Shown here piece by piece: positions 20,602 through 31,968 of a stretch of 64,000 nucleotides of DNA. This DNA is from Yponomeuta sedellus. Taxonomy: Eukaryota > Arthropoda > Insecta > Lepidoptera > Yponomeutidae. The position numbers and the translations under genes were made by a program. Where the stretch lies: the NCBI GenBank assembly GCA_934045075.1, contig OW203727.1:16118861-16182860 (forward strand), in the 5' to 3' direction. Every line of letters starts with the position of its first letter. The stretch's first letter is position 1. Under the pieces are notes generated by a model. The model was not told the origin of the DNA, made no database searches, and worked only from the letters and a program-made list of their open reading frames with translations.

Positions 20602-23600
20602 CTATGCAAATCTTTTAGGCTTAAAAACTATACGACCAGACCTAGTTTTATAAGTTTCTTTCTTTTTATTAGAATACACACAACTTTTTCTACCTTGTTT
20701 GCTAGAATGTGAATTTGATAAAGTTACACTTAATGTAGTATCCAAACCAGTATCCTCCAACAGTTCTTGACCTGACTGAACACTAACAAAGGAATCATTG
20801 CTTGAGCATGAACCAGACTCGCATGACAACACTATATTTTCTGACTGTAAACTTGACAATATGGCTTTACATTTTGTATTTGACTCCACAAATTTAAGTT
20901 GAGACTCGTTTTCCTCATTTGACTCAACATTGCTTGAATGTGATTCTATGTTTACATCATGACTAGGCTGTGGAAGACACAACTGAATGTATGCAGGAGA
21001 CAAAGGTACTGAAATAGTAAGGGGTTGAATTACTTTAGACTTTTTCTGTGGACTGTACTTTGGCACACTCTCACTATCCGTTACAGATGTCCCTTTTACA
21101 ATAGGTTTTTTATACATTAGATGTTGACGATTTCTCCTATACACTCTACCATTATCTGCTTGTATTAAATACGATCTAGGCATATTTTTACATATATCTT
21201 TGATAATTCCTGACTCCCACTTGCCGTCTGGTATTTTCTTAAACATTACACAATCTCCTTCTTTCAGAAGAGGTAAATCTTTTGCTTGTCTGTTATAGTA
21301 CTTTTTATAATTATCTTTATGTCTATCTAAATCACAATTCTGTTTTTCAAATCTAACAACCTTTGGTTTTAACAAACTTTTTGAGACAGGTAAATTGGAT
21401 CTTAGTTTTCTTGACATTAACAACTCCGCCGGAGACTGCATGTATTCTTTTTCATTACAACGATAGTGTAAAAGAGCTAAGTATGGATCTTGATGATCAT
21501 CAACTGATTTCTGTAATATTTTCTTTACAATTTTGACTGCTGACTCTGCCTGACCATTGGACTGTGGAAAATTTGGACTTGATGTTACATGCTCTATATC
21601 CCAATCTCTACAGAATGCTTTAAAATCTTTAGAGTCGAAAGGAGGACCATTGTCTGTATAAAGTTTTAATGGAATGCCGTGACGTGCAAATATTGACTTG
21701 AACTGTATTATGACATTGTTGGCTGTAGAGTCTGAGTTTAACAATGCTATTTCTATGTATTTAGAGTAGTAGTCTACAATGACAAGATATTTTTTGTTAC
21801 TAAATTGTAACAAATCTGCTCCTATTTTCTCCCATGGCAATGACGGGTTTTCTGACAAGATTAAAGTTTCTTTTGGATTAGACGACTTATATTTCAAACA
21901 AATATTGCAGTTTTCTACTAATTGTTCTATTTCTTTGTTCATTCCTGGCCAAAATATTGATCCTCTAGCTAGGCTTTTACTTCTAGTAATGCCTGCATGA
22001 CTGACATGAATTTGTTTTAACATTTCTTGATGCATTGACAATGGAATAATGAGACTAGTACCTTTAAACACAAGGTTATCAATGACATGAATTTCTGACC
22101 TATAGTTCCAGTAGGATCTGACCAATAAATCTGTTTGACTTTTGTTTTTAGGCCATCCTTCATAAAAATACTTTATCAATATTTTTAAGCTTGGATCCTT
22201 CTCTGTTTCTGACTTTATTGACTCTCTTTTTGACTTTGACATAGAAAGTGAATTTACAAACATGTTGGCATGTATGGCTATGTTTTTATCTATGACATGT
22301 TCTTCTGACTCTGTCAATGCTGCTCTGGACAGTGTGTCGGGTATGTATAATTTGCTTCCTGGGACATACACCACACTTATATCATACAATTGTAAGGCTA
22401 ACATCATTCTTTGCAATCGACTTGGTACTTGACTCAATGACTTTTTAAATAGTGTGACTAACGGCTTATGATCTGTTTCTACTGTAACTTTTTGACCATA
22501 TACATAGTGATGAAACTTTTGACAACCAAACAGTATAGCAAAAAGTTCTTTTTCTATCTGTGCATATCTTTTTTGACAATCTGTTAGTGTTTTCGAAGCA
22601 TAAGCTATTGGCTGACTTGACTGTAATAGAACTGCCCCTAATGCTGACTGAGAGGAGTCAACACTGAGAGTCAATGGCTCTTTGTTGTCATAATGACGTA
22701 ACACTGGAGTTGTTGTTATTATGTGTTTGAGACGCTGAAATGCTTTGTCATGATTCTCATCCCATAGCCATTGAGAATCTTTTTTCAAGAGACCTCTCAA
22801 GAGTTCTGTCTCTGATGACAAATTTTTGATGTAGCTACCTAAATAGTTTATTACACCCAAAAATCTTTGTAGACTTTTTTGACAATCTGGTGTTGACATC
22901 TCACAAACAGCTCTAATTCTGTCATAATCTGGTCTCATTCCTTGAGCACTAAAGACATGTCCTAGAAATTTTATCTCACCTTGTCCAAAGATACATTTAT
23001 CTTTATTAAATTTTAGGTTTATAGCTTCTGCTCGTTCTAAAACTCTTTTTAATGTTTCATTGTGTGACTTTATATCTGAGCCATAAATTAGAATGTCGTC
23101 AACATAAATAATTACATTTGGAATGTCAGAGAATGATTCCATCAATATTTTACTGAAAATTTCTGTTGAACAATTTAAACCATATGGTAAACGTAGATAC
23201 TTATATCTACCATAAGGAGAATTGAAAGTACATAGGTCTGAGCTACTTGAGTCCAATTTAAGCATCCAGAAACCTGAATAAGCATCCAAATGTGAAAATA
23301 TGCAAGCACCATTTAATCTACACCTCACATCTTCAATGGAAAGTAATGGATAATGGGATCTTTGAATTGCTTCATTAAGATTTCTGGGATCAAGACAAAT
23401 TCTTAATTTGTTATTTGGTTTCTCTACAATAACTATCGAACTAACCCAATTTGTAGGTTTTGAGACTGGTTCAATTACCTTAAGTCTTGTCATGCGGTCT
23501 AGCTCAGCCTTCAGCCGTCCTTGTAATGCAAAAGGAATTCTTCTTTGTGCATCTATCTTCGGTTGTATGTCAGGTCTCACTGTTAGATGACATTCATTTG

Positions 23601-24993
23601 GTAGACATCCCAGACCCTGAAATACATTTGTGTGTTCACTTAATAGAGTGTTTATTTCTAATGACTGACTATCCTCAGTGGTATGACTGTAAATTCTTTT
23701 GACAAGTCCCATTTCAGTGCATGTAGTAGCACCTAAGACTGGCTGACATGGTATTTCAACTACCATAAATGTTAGGTTATATGAACAATCTTTGACTTGA
23801 CATTTTAGTGTGCAATAACCTTTGATTGGTATTTTGTCACCATTATAAGCTAGTAAGTTAGCAGAACTATGATTTAAAACATCTTGAGGTGTCTTTATTT
23901 CTTGAAACATTTTGTAAGAAATACAGTTTGCTTTAGCACCTGTGTCTATTAGAAATGTGACATTCTGATTATTTAGCTTTAAATCAATGAGCCAATCTTT
24001 TGAATTTAAGCTGTTTACTGGCATATTATTGGAAACATCTAATGAGCCTATGAATAGGTCTGTGTCTAAGTCAGAATTATTACAATTTGAATACTGATTA
24101 CCTGAAGCGCTGTCATCCATATCAATGGTGTTTACTGGAGTTCTGCAAAACTGTGCAAAGTGACCAACTTTGTGACATTTGTGACATGTTTTCCCATACG
24201 CTGGACATTTGACTCGATGTACTTGACCACACCGGGTGCAAGTATTGTTTCTATCTTGTGACTTTGACTGATCTCTTTTTTGACTGATTCTTTCCGGTGT
24301 GCGACTGTTTCTTGTAGTACCTGAACTTCCAAAGTTTCTTGTCATTGAATTGGGTCTCGTCCTTATGCCTGTGTTGTCTGTCTTGGCGGATTTGTAGTAA
24401 GATGTACCGGTCTTTGCTTTTGTCTGTACTGCTGCTACATGGATGCTGTCATCATTCTCTAGATATGAAGTGTTGCTGTGTGAGATTTCCATTGACTTGT
24501 AGATAGTAATCATTTTGTCAAGCTCGATGTTGTTCTCAGCTAGTAGACGTTGTCTAATGTTGGTGTGTCGTCGGTCCATGTTACATATAAAAATGTCTCT
24601 GATTAAGGTTTCTTGTAAGTCGCCGAATTCACACGTTGACGCTAGTTTCCTCAGCTCTGTTAGAAAAGTATCTAGAGAGTCACTTCCTTGCCTTTGACTG
24701 AAAAATTTGTGACGTTCTATGGCCAGATTCTTTTTTGGTATAAAGAATGTATCGAATGACGCTAGTACAGCCTCATATGATTTCTTATCGTCCTCTTTGA
24801 AAGAGTTGTAGACATCGAGACACTGCTCACCCATGAAATGGAGAAGTATGGCAATTTTCCTTTCATCCGGCTCTTTGTCGTATTTCATGGCAATAGTGAA
24901 ATTCTTAAACAGCTGCTTCCATCTTGGCCAAGTCTGCCGACCATTTATATCCATCGGACCTATTAGTCGGAATGTGTCCATACCTGCCGCCAT
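20602..24993 (-). CDS. Gag-Pol polyprotein of Gypsy-type retrotransposon G1
   Basis: 1463 aa, one continuous frame with no gag/pol frameshift. Gag-like capsid region at about 1-180. Two zinc knuckles near 252-283, the second a canonical CCHC (C270, C273, H278, C283). Aspartic protease at 345-425 with LIDTGA (D350). Reverse transcriptase at about 500-690 with D570 and YVDD at 630-633. RNase H at about 770-890 with D779, E816 and D841. Integrase with H996, H999, C1029, C1032, then a DD35E core (D1060, D1114, E1150). The Ser/Asn-rich C-terminal tail past 1300 has no recognised domain. The enzymes reverse-transcribe the element RNA in virus-like particles and integrate the cDNA. The first ATG follows the PBS by 109 bp. 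All catalytic residues are present. Host codon context is AT-rich, like the flanks. Confidence 0.97.
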   Translation of the reverse strand: MAAGMDTFRLIGPMDINGRQTWPRWKQLFKNFTIAMKYDKEPDERKIAILLHFMGEQCLDVYNSFKEDDKKSYEAVLASFDTFFIPKKNLAIERHKFFSQRQGSDSLDTFLTELRKLASTCEFGDLQETLIRDIFICNMDRRHTNIRQRLLAENNIELDKMITIYKSMEISHSNTSYLENDDSIHVAAVQTKAKTGTSYYKSAKTDNTGIRTRPNSMTRNFGSSGTTRNSRTPERISQKRDQSKSQDRNNTCTRCGQVHRVKCPAYGKTCHKCHKVGHFAQFCRTPVNTIDMDDSASGNQYSNCNNSDLDTDLFIGSLDVSNNMPVNSLNSKDWLIDLKLNNQNVTFLIDTGAKANCISYKMFQEIKTPQDVLNHSSANLLAYNGDKIPIKGYCTLKCQVKDCSYNLTFMVVEIPCQPVLGATTCTEMGLVKRIYSHTTEDSQSLEINTLLSEHTNVFQGLGCLPNECHLTVRPDIQPKIDAQRRIPFALQGRLKAELDRMTRLKVIEPVSKPTNWVSSIVIVEKPNNKLRICLDPRNLNEAIQRSHYPLLSIEDVRCRLNGACIFSHLDAYSGFWMLKLDSSSSDLCTFNSPYGRYKYLRLPYGLNCSTEIFSKILMESFSDIPNVIIYVDDILIYGSDIKSHNETLKRVLERAEAINLKFNKDKCIFGQGEIKFLGHVFSAQGMRPDYDRIRAVCEMSTPDCQKSLQRFLGVINYLGSYIKNLSSETELLRGLLKKDSQWLWDENHDKAFQRLKHIITTTPVLRHYDNKEPLTLSVDSSQSALGAVLLQSSQPIAYASKTLTDCQKRYAQIEKELFAILFGCQKFHHYVYGQKVTVETDHKPLVTLFKKSLSQVPSRLQRMMLALQLYDISVVYVPGSKLYIPDTLSRAALTESEEHVIDKNIAIHANMFVNSLSMSKSKRESIKSETEKDPSLKILIKYFYEGWPKNKSQTDLLVRSYWNYRSEIHVIDNLVFKGTSLIIPLSMHQEMLKQIHVSHAGITRSKSLARGSIFWPGMNKEIEQLVENCNICLKYKSSNPKETLILSENPSLPWEKIGADLLQFSNKKYLVIVDYYSKYIEIALLNSDSTANNVIIQFKSIFARHGIPLKLYTDNGPPFDSKDFKAFCRDWDIEHVTSSPNFPQSNGQAESAVKIVKKILQKSVDDHQDPYLALLHYRCNEKEYMQSPAELLMSRKLRSNLPVSKSLLKPKVVRFEKQNCDLDRHKDNYKKYYNRQAKDLPLLKEGDCVMFKKIPDGKWESGIIKDICKNMPRSYLIQADNGRVYRRNRQHLMYKKPIVKGTSVTDSESVPKYSPQKKSKVIQPLTISVPLSPAYIQLCLPQPSHDVNIESHSSNVESNEENESQLKFVESNTKCKAILSSLQSENIVLSCESGSCSSNDSFVSVQSGQELLEDTGLDTTLSVTLSNSHSSKQGRKSCVYSNKKKETYKTRSGRIVFKPKRFA

Positions 24994-25084
24994 GATGACG
25001 CCACCTGGTCATCTATTTTCAAAATCGTTTCTCGATTGACTGCGACTGTGATTGTATTGGTAAATGACTATTTACGACTTTGCT

Positions 25085-25102
25085 CGCTTACCGCTGTCAC
25101 CA
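25085..25102 (-). other. Primer binding site of G1
   Basis: Directly inside the 5' LTR, the minus strand reads TGGTGACAGCGG. TGG is complementary to the CCA 3' end of tRNAs. Which tRNA primes cannot be decided without the host tRNA set. Confidence 0.75.
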
Positions 25103-25288
25103 TGTTATGTTTCTTCCAAGATAAACTCAATTTATATTGCAGAAGACTTTTATTTCTTTTCACACCTTATTACACCAAGCCCGCCATCTTAAAAGAGAGA
25201 GTTACACCACAGTGGCGCCTCCTAACCAACAAAACTAAAACTATTTATTTTGCTTGCATTCTGAATGTATTATTATTTTATCACAACA
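25103..25288 (-). repeat. 5' LTR of G1
   Basis: 186 bp, identical by eye to the 3' LTR. Followed on the plus strand by the GAGGC duplication. Confidence 0.95.
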
Positions 25289-25293
25289 GAGGC

Positions 25294-28027
25294 CTTTTCG
25301 TTTACTTGGCTTTTTCGTTCACCTTGATTACAATTTGCATCTCCTGCTCGTGTTTTTTATGAAACTACACAAAAACAACATGTTTTCATTCCGCATTTTT
25401 TTATTATTTTTCTTTCTGCGGTAATTAAAGAAAATGTTTTGCGCCTGGAAAACAAATTGTATAATGTTATGTTTTCCAGCAGATTGTAGAGATACAAAGT
25501 CAGCAACGTTTTTCTGCTTTACGTAGTCACTCTAGCCTTTACATCAAAATTTATGTATCAAGGGTGGTCCCCTACAGTTCAGATGCGCAATACCGATTCA
25601 GCCAGTTTAAACCGCCAATATTACCAGCCTCTATGAAATATTGATGCGTCACTTCCTAGTATACTTAGGTTGTGACTATAGGTGAATTTTAAACGTGAGC
25701 AAATTGTGGACATTTTCTTAACGTATCAATATTATAGTGTCCATATTAAATATAGAGTTGGTTTCGGTATCCAAAGTGAAAATTTATGAGTCAGATATAA
25801 TAGGAATGTAATGTAGGTACATCAAATAATGCATGATCAGGAAGCAGCACTTGAAAGATTGAACCATCGGACATCAAATATTTGAATTTGCTAGGATAGC
25901 CAAAGCAAAATTGGTCTAAAAATTGCTTTATAAATAATAACACAAAAGCCACTTCCTTGTACTATCTCGTATATATATTTATCTGTAAGAGTCTAAATGC
26001 CTAACGAGTTTCTCGCTTCGTTTTCATTCAGCAGGTAGTTTCATGCAGGTACTAAATATCTGAAAACGCCCAAACACCGAATGGAATAACGATATTGCAA
26101 CGTGCAATATTTATCACTGTTTCGAGCGAATAGTCCAGGATGGTGCAGGTTACAAATGCCAATACCGCTGCTTGCTAGCATGAAATATTGAATCGATGCA
26201 AGCATAGAGTAAGTTGTGAGCACAGAAATGTCAATCATGTTATTAATCTCTCAGATACAATTAATGAAGTGAAGGAGGATCTTATACTGTGCCAAGTTCA
26301 TCCTGTAAAATAGTTTGATAGAACTTCAGTATGCGTTGCTTACCGACAGTTAAAAGGTATCACATAAAACCAAACATTACTAGCATTTCTCTCTGACAGA
26401 ACTTCTCTCTCTCTACTGAACAAAGATAATAGGAAGTTTTTCATAAGCCGGACAAATGTGATCCGAGTGGAAAAGTATACTTATATGTACTTCTCCACCC
26501 CGAAGGTTAGGTTATCCTGTTCGGGCCAAAAAATACCACTTTAGATCAAAACCCTAATCTTAGCGACAAAAAATTAATGTAATCGCTTTAGAATCATTGA
26601 AACCAATCAATGTTTCTTGATGCCCCATCTGTTACCAACCGCTGCTTGTTGTTTGGCCCGATAACTGGATTAGCGCAGACTGCAATGCGTGATGGTGTAA
26701 TATATCGTAACGATTGAGCTTTTCGTGTATCATTGTACCATTCAGTTGGCGGGTTGATTTTTCCGTCTGTCTCGGCAACTACCCTCTCTTGCTCTCCCTT
26801 TGGCTGCTAGTTTGGAGGGTGACGATTTTGATTTTATGTTCGGCTATACTTAGATGTAGTTAACATTAGTCTGTGTCATTTGGTTGGGGTTTAACAACCT
26901 TTTAGAAGTTTCGCTTGGGGTATTAATAGAATCGAAGATGCTGTTTGAACGTGTCCGAAAGTTAGCCGCATGAACATCTAACGAAACAATATATTGAGTC
27001 TGACATTTATGGTGTTTGACGTACCAGTTTGTATAAAGGGCACAAAAATGCTAAGGAACGTCATTGTTTCCGTTTTAGCTAAAGTTTGTTAGTAAAATTG
27101 TTAGTCCAGTTACTAATCGAGCTCCAGTAGCTTGCAGCTTTTATATATGACACCGGACGAAATCTCAACTAATTTTCGGGTAACACAAGAAAAGTTAACT
27201 TGCTCTTCACAGTTTTAAATTTGGCAGACATCAAAAGCATAACCCATTAGGAAAATCAAATAACCATCATAAACTCCATAACAAAAATTAAAGTCCCCAG
27301 AACAAAGGGCGCGCAGTGAGCGAGAGATCCGTCAATAAGTCCGCGCCGCGATCGCCAGGGTTGTTAATTGACAGGGGCGAGTGCCAGAAGCTAGGGTTAT
27401 CACATCATATTAAAGACTTTTGGTTCTGAGATTGATCAATGGCTGCTCGGTTGTTTTACTGTTTCCCGTGCCCGTGCTCTTATTCGCCTCTGATCTTCTG
27501 CAGGAAACCCATTCATTTCATTTTAATAGGCTTTTGAGAGTTATATTTGTTTCAATTACGAGTTTTAAAAAGCCGATTTAGACAGGATAAAAGGATAATT
27601 AGATTATCTGGATAAAATTTGATAGTTTTGGATCTGTAGCAATTTAATCGAAAACGGCCAGGATTGGTCGAATTTATAATGACGTCATAGCTCAGTAAAT
27701 ATGTTCAAACCGTTCCGAGTACCCGAGAGTTGGCTTGACGTTTGTTTGTGTTCTGACCAGATGACGCCATTTTGCTCAAGAGCGTCTTGGCGGCATATTA
27801 AAAAAATAACTTTTGTTTGCTTTTTAAAAAAATACACGAAAGATTTAAAAATTATCATTTTCTGTGCTTTTCAGAAATTTATTGTTATTTTATTACGCTT
27901 CTATAGTGAATTTTCACCTGTGTACCAGCATTACATTTGAAAATTGTCTCCATTTGTATCCGAAAGGGTTGAATTAATTTACCAGTAAGTGTCAAAGACC
28001 AGTTCTTGATTTTGTGATAGATTATAT
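25294..28027. other. Unassigned DNA
   Basis: No gene or repeat family recognised over 2.7 kb. A GC-rich patch at 27300-27400 (AAAGGGCGCGCAGTGAGCG) looks single-copy here. The short ORFs have no recognisable domain. Confidence 0.4.
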
Positions 28028-28238
28028 TTATGAAGCCTATATACGTCGCACTGCCACAGGTCTTCTCTAACAAAGAGAAAGTATGGGCTCAAGTACCACG
28101 CGTGTTCACCGCTTTTGGCAATTTTAAGCGTAAAACACCTTAGACACTCATTTTTCTCTACGATATTTTTCTAATACTACCGTTAGTGAGTAGTATTGCT
28201 GCTTTAACTTCACAAATATAACTTCACGATGGGCAATC
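28028..28238 (-). mobile_element. Family B SINE, minus orientation
   Basis: Reverse complement of body and tail: GCCTATATACGTCGCACTGC, TCTCTAACAAAGAG, GGGCTCAAGTACCACGCGTG, TTTTAAGCGT, ACACCTTAGACACTCA, then GTAGTATTGCTGC and ACTTCACAAATATAAC. The tRNA head is lost. Confidence 0.65.
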
Positions 28239-29642
28239 CTATATTCTACCGCTCCAAATATTTATGATACATATCTCACTTTTATTATTATCTGTTGTAT
28301 ATTAGTTAAATTATTATCATCGTACATCGTACAGCTTAAGGTATTGCGTTCACAGTTTATTTATTGACTAAAAAAACCTCTTGTTTCGTATGATGATGTC
28401 AGGTCAAATTTAAGGCTTAATAAGTAATACATGAAAATCTATTCAACAGCAACTCTTATTGGCCAGGATGTCGAGTGCCAGCCCTAAATCCGTAGAACCA
28501 TCTTGGCGCCTTCCCCCAAAACATTGTCATCTGAATTTGTGCCCGAAGTAAATAAGAGTCGTGGGGAGTCCCTACTCCTAAGCTGTAATGGTGGCAGATT
28601 TATAGATTTTCCCCGATGTCCCGCCGTGCTCGGATAAAATTACAAACTGACAAAGATACCTTAAACATCTCCTTGCTTTTGCACCACCCTTATTTTCTGC
28701 TCTTACGGCTTAGTTTCCCTTAACGGGGCTGCATGGAAAAGTCAGTCCCCATCGTTGGGCAGCCGGAATATTAGCACATCTATTTATATCGGCTGCTCAC
28801 TTCGAGTGGGAAGAATTTTGAAACATTAGAAAGATGAGATTGGGGGTTGCGTCTGGGCAGACCCTTAGCTTAATTGTTATAATTAGTATTGGATTTAACC
28901 CCTTCCATAATGTTAACTGAGACGGGATGTGAATGACCATTTTATATCATGGGAATAGTAAATGGCTAGAACTAGGGAGGATTTTGTGTCAGATATGAAG
29001 ACATGAACTGAAAAAGACACTGTAAGCCATTAAGTTGGACACAATAAAGAATAACGAAAACCTACTTAGCATGTAAGGCAAACTCAGGCCCAATGATTTA
29101 CTTGATATCGATTACAGTATCAAATTTGGGACTAAAGTACTTATTTGTTGGGTACTGGCTTTTATTTTCTTGTTTTAGCAATAGCAGTTGCCTTATGTAG
29201 TTATTAGTAGCAAGATTAAAAATAAGCAGGCTGGTTTCATTTCATTTACATACAAGCACATACATTGCTTCTGGTCCCACACTAGGATACCCTGTGTCGT
29301 GGTAACCAGAAAAAATAACATCAAAAACATAGTTGTAGTGTTATTTGTTGAAATTTTGAGGATTGGATAAAGAGTCAAAAGAGAACATAAGATCGGCTAT
29401 ACATACATACAAGGATAGCTCTTTTACGGCTCGCCGCAGTACGGTAACAATTGATTTCTAATGATGATTGACTCAGATTAACATCATAAAGTTCCCAAAA
29501 AACCTTCATTTCTTCTGCTTTCCCATAGGAATTAATGAATCGACAGCCAAATGATTTATTTATTTAGCCAAATGGGTTATTTGGTCTGCCTTGGCGTGGG
29601 TAATGAATAATAATCGATAAATAAATTAACAGAAGTGTCCCA
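28239..29642. other. Unassigned DNA
   Basis: No recognised gene. The segment 28460-28860 is less AT-rich and shows no repeat partner in the window; possible conserved non-coding DNA, unproven. Confidence 0.35.
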
Positions 29643-29814
29643 TGTCGCTGCCTGTACGTAATACAGAGAGTATTGTAAAGAGGTTCGAAATTTCACTGAT
29701 GCCGGTGAGTCGCCCATTAGCTCAGTTGGAAAGAGCGCTGGCATGGATAGCCAGAGGTCGCGGGTTCGAGACCCGGCATGGGTAGAATTTTAGAAGACCT
29801 CTAAATAGGTTTTT
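29643..29814 (+). mobile_element. Family D SINE with a full tRNA-like region and extra 5' sequence
   Basis: Flanked by a 12-bp duplication AGAAGTGTCCCA (29631-29642 and 29815-29826). Residues 29712-29784 fold as a tRNA-like unit: D-arm GCTCAGTTGG...GAGC (A box), anticodon stem CTGGC/GCCAG with loop ATGGATA, T-arm GGGTTCGAGACCC (B box). Mismatched acceptor ends argue against a functional tRNA. It is followed by the family D unique part ending AATAGGTTTTT at the duplication, a pol III-style T run with no further tail. About 69 bp upstream of the tRNA region lies inside the duplication too, so the transcript started further upstream or carried a fused segment. Confidence 0.8.
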
Positions 29815-29926
29815 AGAAGTGTCCCAGTCAAAGTCAATCAATCTATCAGTCCATATTTGCTGGTTGGTCAACATGAATGGTCCTTTTCTTACTCTTTTTC
29901 TCTGGGTAAAGGCCTGTACTGGTTTC

Positions 29927-30271
29927 GTTATCAACCCTTGTATGTCCCCACTGCTGGGGCACGGGTCTCTTCCTGCATAGCAGAAAGCTTAGGCCATACT
30001 CCACCACGGGGGCCAAGTCCGGGTTGGTGGAGGATTGTAAGACAGTCGTAATTGTAAGACTTCTGACAGTAAGGCCCGCCTTACTGTCAGAAGTTATCAA
30101 GCCGCGAATAAGGCCTCTGACATGGCTTAACGACTGCCATTATATGACAGCCGGCACCAACGGCTTAACGTGCCTTGCGAAGCACGGAAGCGCTCGGAAA
30201 AATGCCACTAGCGGTAGTCACGGGAAGCGCTCGTGGCCTAGGCGAACCAAGTGATTGTAATCAATCACTTG
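29927..30271 (-). mobile_element. Family C 5S-derived SINE with inverted 5' end
   Basis: Minus-oriented body from the 3' end at 29927 (GTTATCAACCCTTG) to ACTAGCGGTAGTCACGGG at 30223. Then 30224-30271 carries the element's own 5' end in the opposite orientation (AAGCGCTCGTGGCCTAG, GTGATTGTAATCAATCAC). The 5S box C block between them is lost. This is the layout expected for a 5' inversion during target-primed reverse transcription. Confidence 0.75.
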
Positions 30272-30955
30272 TTTGTAAGTCAATCACGTTTACAGCTGAA
30301 ATATTATAACAAAAAAAGAAGATAAACCTGGATAAAAAGAAACTTGTACCATTATTTTTTTAAATATTCTCACACTCACGAATTAAGGTCAACAATCTGC
30401 CTCTAGTCGGAACGGCAGCTACAGACCGTGTAAATATTTCATAAACCCCTTTTATTTTAATGAAGAAAAAAATGCAACATTGGACCCTCCGAGAGACGAT
30501 CACCCCCTAATGTCTCGCTTAGGTTCTCCCTTCGAGATTCACTCCCAGAAAAAATACTGACCTCTCTTTTTCACAAGGTGCGTGGAAAAGAGAAAAAACG
30601 ATCGCAGGAAATAACCCTTCTTTTATTTCTTGCTAATTAGAAGTGAAATAAAAATTCAGACGGGGCGAAAAGTGGTTCAATTGTACAGTCGTCGAAGACA
30701 AAATATACAATTTTTAAATTTTTGTTGCAAAGTCGCCCATAATAAAACTGAATAAAGAACACGTGTAAAGATCGATGTGCTGTTGACTGTACCAACGAAG
30801 TTACAAGTTTCTTTCGGATTACTTCTTTTAACAAATTTCAAATCTTAAAGAAATATTTCACTTGCGAAATACAGCTGTGCCTCTATAAGGTACGTATCTG
30901 TAGTTGAATTTTAGTATCCTTCATTCTGCTGTATAATTTTGACTCGTAATAGGTA
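30272..30955. other. Unassigned DNA
   Basis: No recognised gene or repeat. Confidence 0.4.
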
Positions 30956-31192
30956 ACGATCTCAACCCTTGTATGACCCCACTGCTGGGGCACGGGTCTC
31001 TTTCTGCATCGCAGGCAGGTTAGGTCATGCTCCACCACGGGGGCCTAGTCCGGGTTGGTGGAGGATTGTAAGACAGTGGCAGGCCTTACTGTCAGAAGTT
31101 ATCCAGTCGCCCGTAAGGCCTCTGACATAGCTCAACGACTACCATTATATGACAGCCGGCACTAACGGCTTAACGAGCCTTGTGTAGCACGA
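30956..31192 (-). mobile_element. Family C SINE, 5'-truncated
   Basis: Flanked by an 8-bp duplication AATAGGTA (30948-30955 and 31193-31200). Starts at the 3' end (TCTCAACCCTTGTATG, CCACTGCTGGGGCACGGG) and stops at TTGTGTAGCACG, losing the 5S-like block. Confidence 0.8.
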
Positions 31193-31200
31193 AATAGGTA

Positions 31201-31785
31201 TGCCACATTGTCGCATATTACCGTGGACGTCTGTGACGTGATACTGACATTGCCCCAAATACGACAGAGTGCAGTGGATATTATATTTTCGCATACGAAA
31301 AATGTATCCAAATTTTTACGCAACAAAGCATAGTGCATATATTGGCTTATGTTAACATTCTTTTATTGTGCTTTTGTAGGCAAGAAAGTATAAAATATGT
31401 TATAATAATAATAATAATAATGTATTAGGTTTGAAGTGCTATCACGCAACAGAAACTTAAATTTTAAAACCAAAATCTTCCTTCGCATTTCATAATATCA
31501 ACCTAGTAGTCTGAATTCTCGCCCTGCAAACAAATTTAACCTTGATTTAAAATTCAATACCATGGATGAGTTAACTGGTTTCTGTCCTTGAATAGTTTCT
31601 GATAGCTGAAGTGGGCGAAAGGGTAGCTCGATGCATCAATTATGTAGGTTTACAACGTTTGTCGTTTGAAATATCGATTGAAACACCATTGATTTTTCAC
31701 AATCCGATTGGAAGTTGAATCTTTTCCGCGATTCACGGTCAATTTGCTTGAAAACATCGCATAAATAGTGTTTGCCTGTCAAAAA
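31201..31785. other. Unassigned DNA with a short ATA microsatellite
   Basis: (ATA)n of about seven units at 31402-31424. Otherwise nothing recognised. Confidence 0.4.
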
Positions 31786-31968
31786 TTGTCAAGCCACCCA
31801 AAAGGCCTCTGACATCGCTTAACGACTGCCATTACATGACAGCCGGCACTAACGGCTTAACGTGCCTATAGAAGCACTTAAGCGCTCAGAAAATCTTCCA
31901 CTAGCGGTAGTCACAGGACAGTCACTCATACTGCACCTGACCGCGGCTGTTCTTGCTTAACTCATGAC
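31786..31968 (-). mobile_element. Family C SINE, 5' half
   Basis: From GTCAAGCCACCCAAAAGGCC through GACAGCCGGCACTAACGGC and ACTAGCGGTAGTCACAGG to the reversed 5S-like block (CACTCATACTGCACCTGACC, CTTGCTTAACTCATGAC). Lacks the RTE-like 3' end. Confidence 0.7.

Larger units (their letters stand above)
19866..25288 (-). mobile_element. Complete Gypsy-type LTR retrotransposon (element G1)
   Basis: A 5,423-bp element with two 186-bp LTRs that look identical base for base and start TGTT and end AACA. It is flanked by the 5-bp target duplication GAGGC (19861-19865 and 25289-25293). Read on the minus strand the order is 5' LTR, PBS adjoining the LTR, 109-bp leader, one gag-pol ORF, a repeat-bearing 3' UTR, PPT, 3' LTR. 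The order protease, reverse transcriptase, RNase H, integrase defines Gypsy/Metaviridae. There is no envelope ORF. Identical LTRs and an intact ORF point to a recent insertion that may still be competent. Confidence 0.97.

Noticed and set aside
29712..29784. Apparent functional tRNA gene
   Set aside because: A 73-nt tRNA-like fold is present, but the acceptor ends are mismatched, other copies have a degraded anticodon loop, and it lies within a SINE with target duplications.
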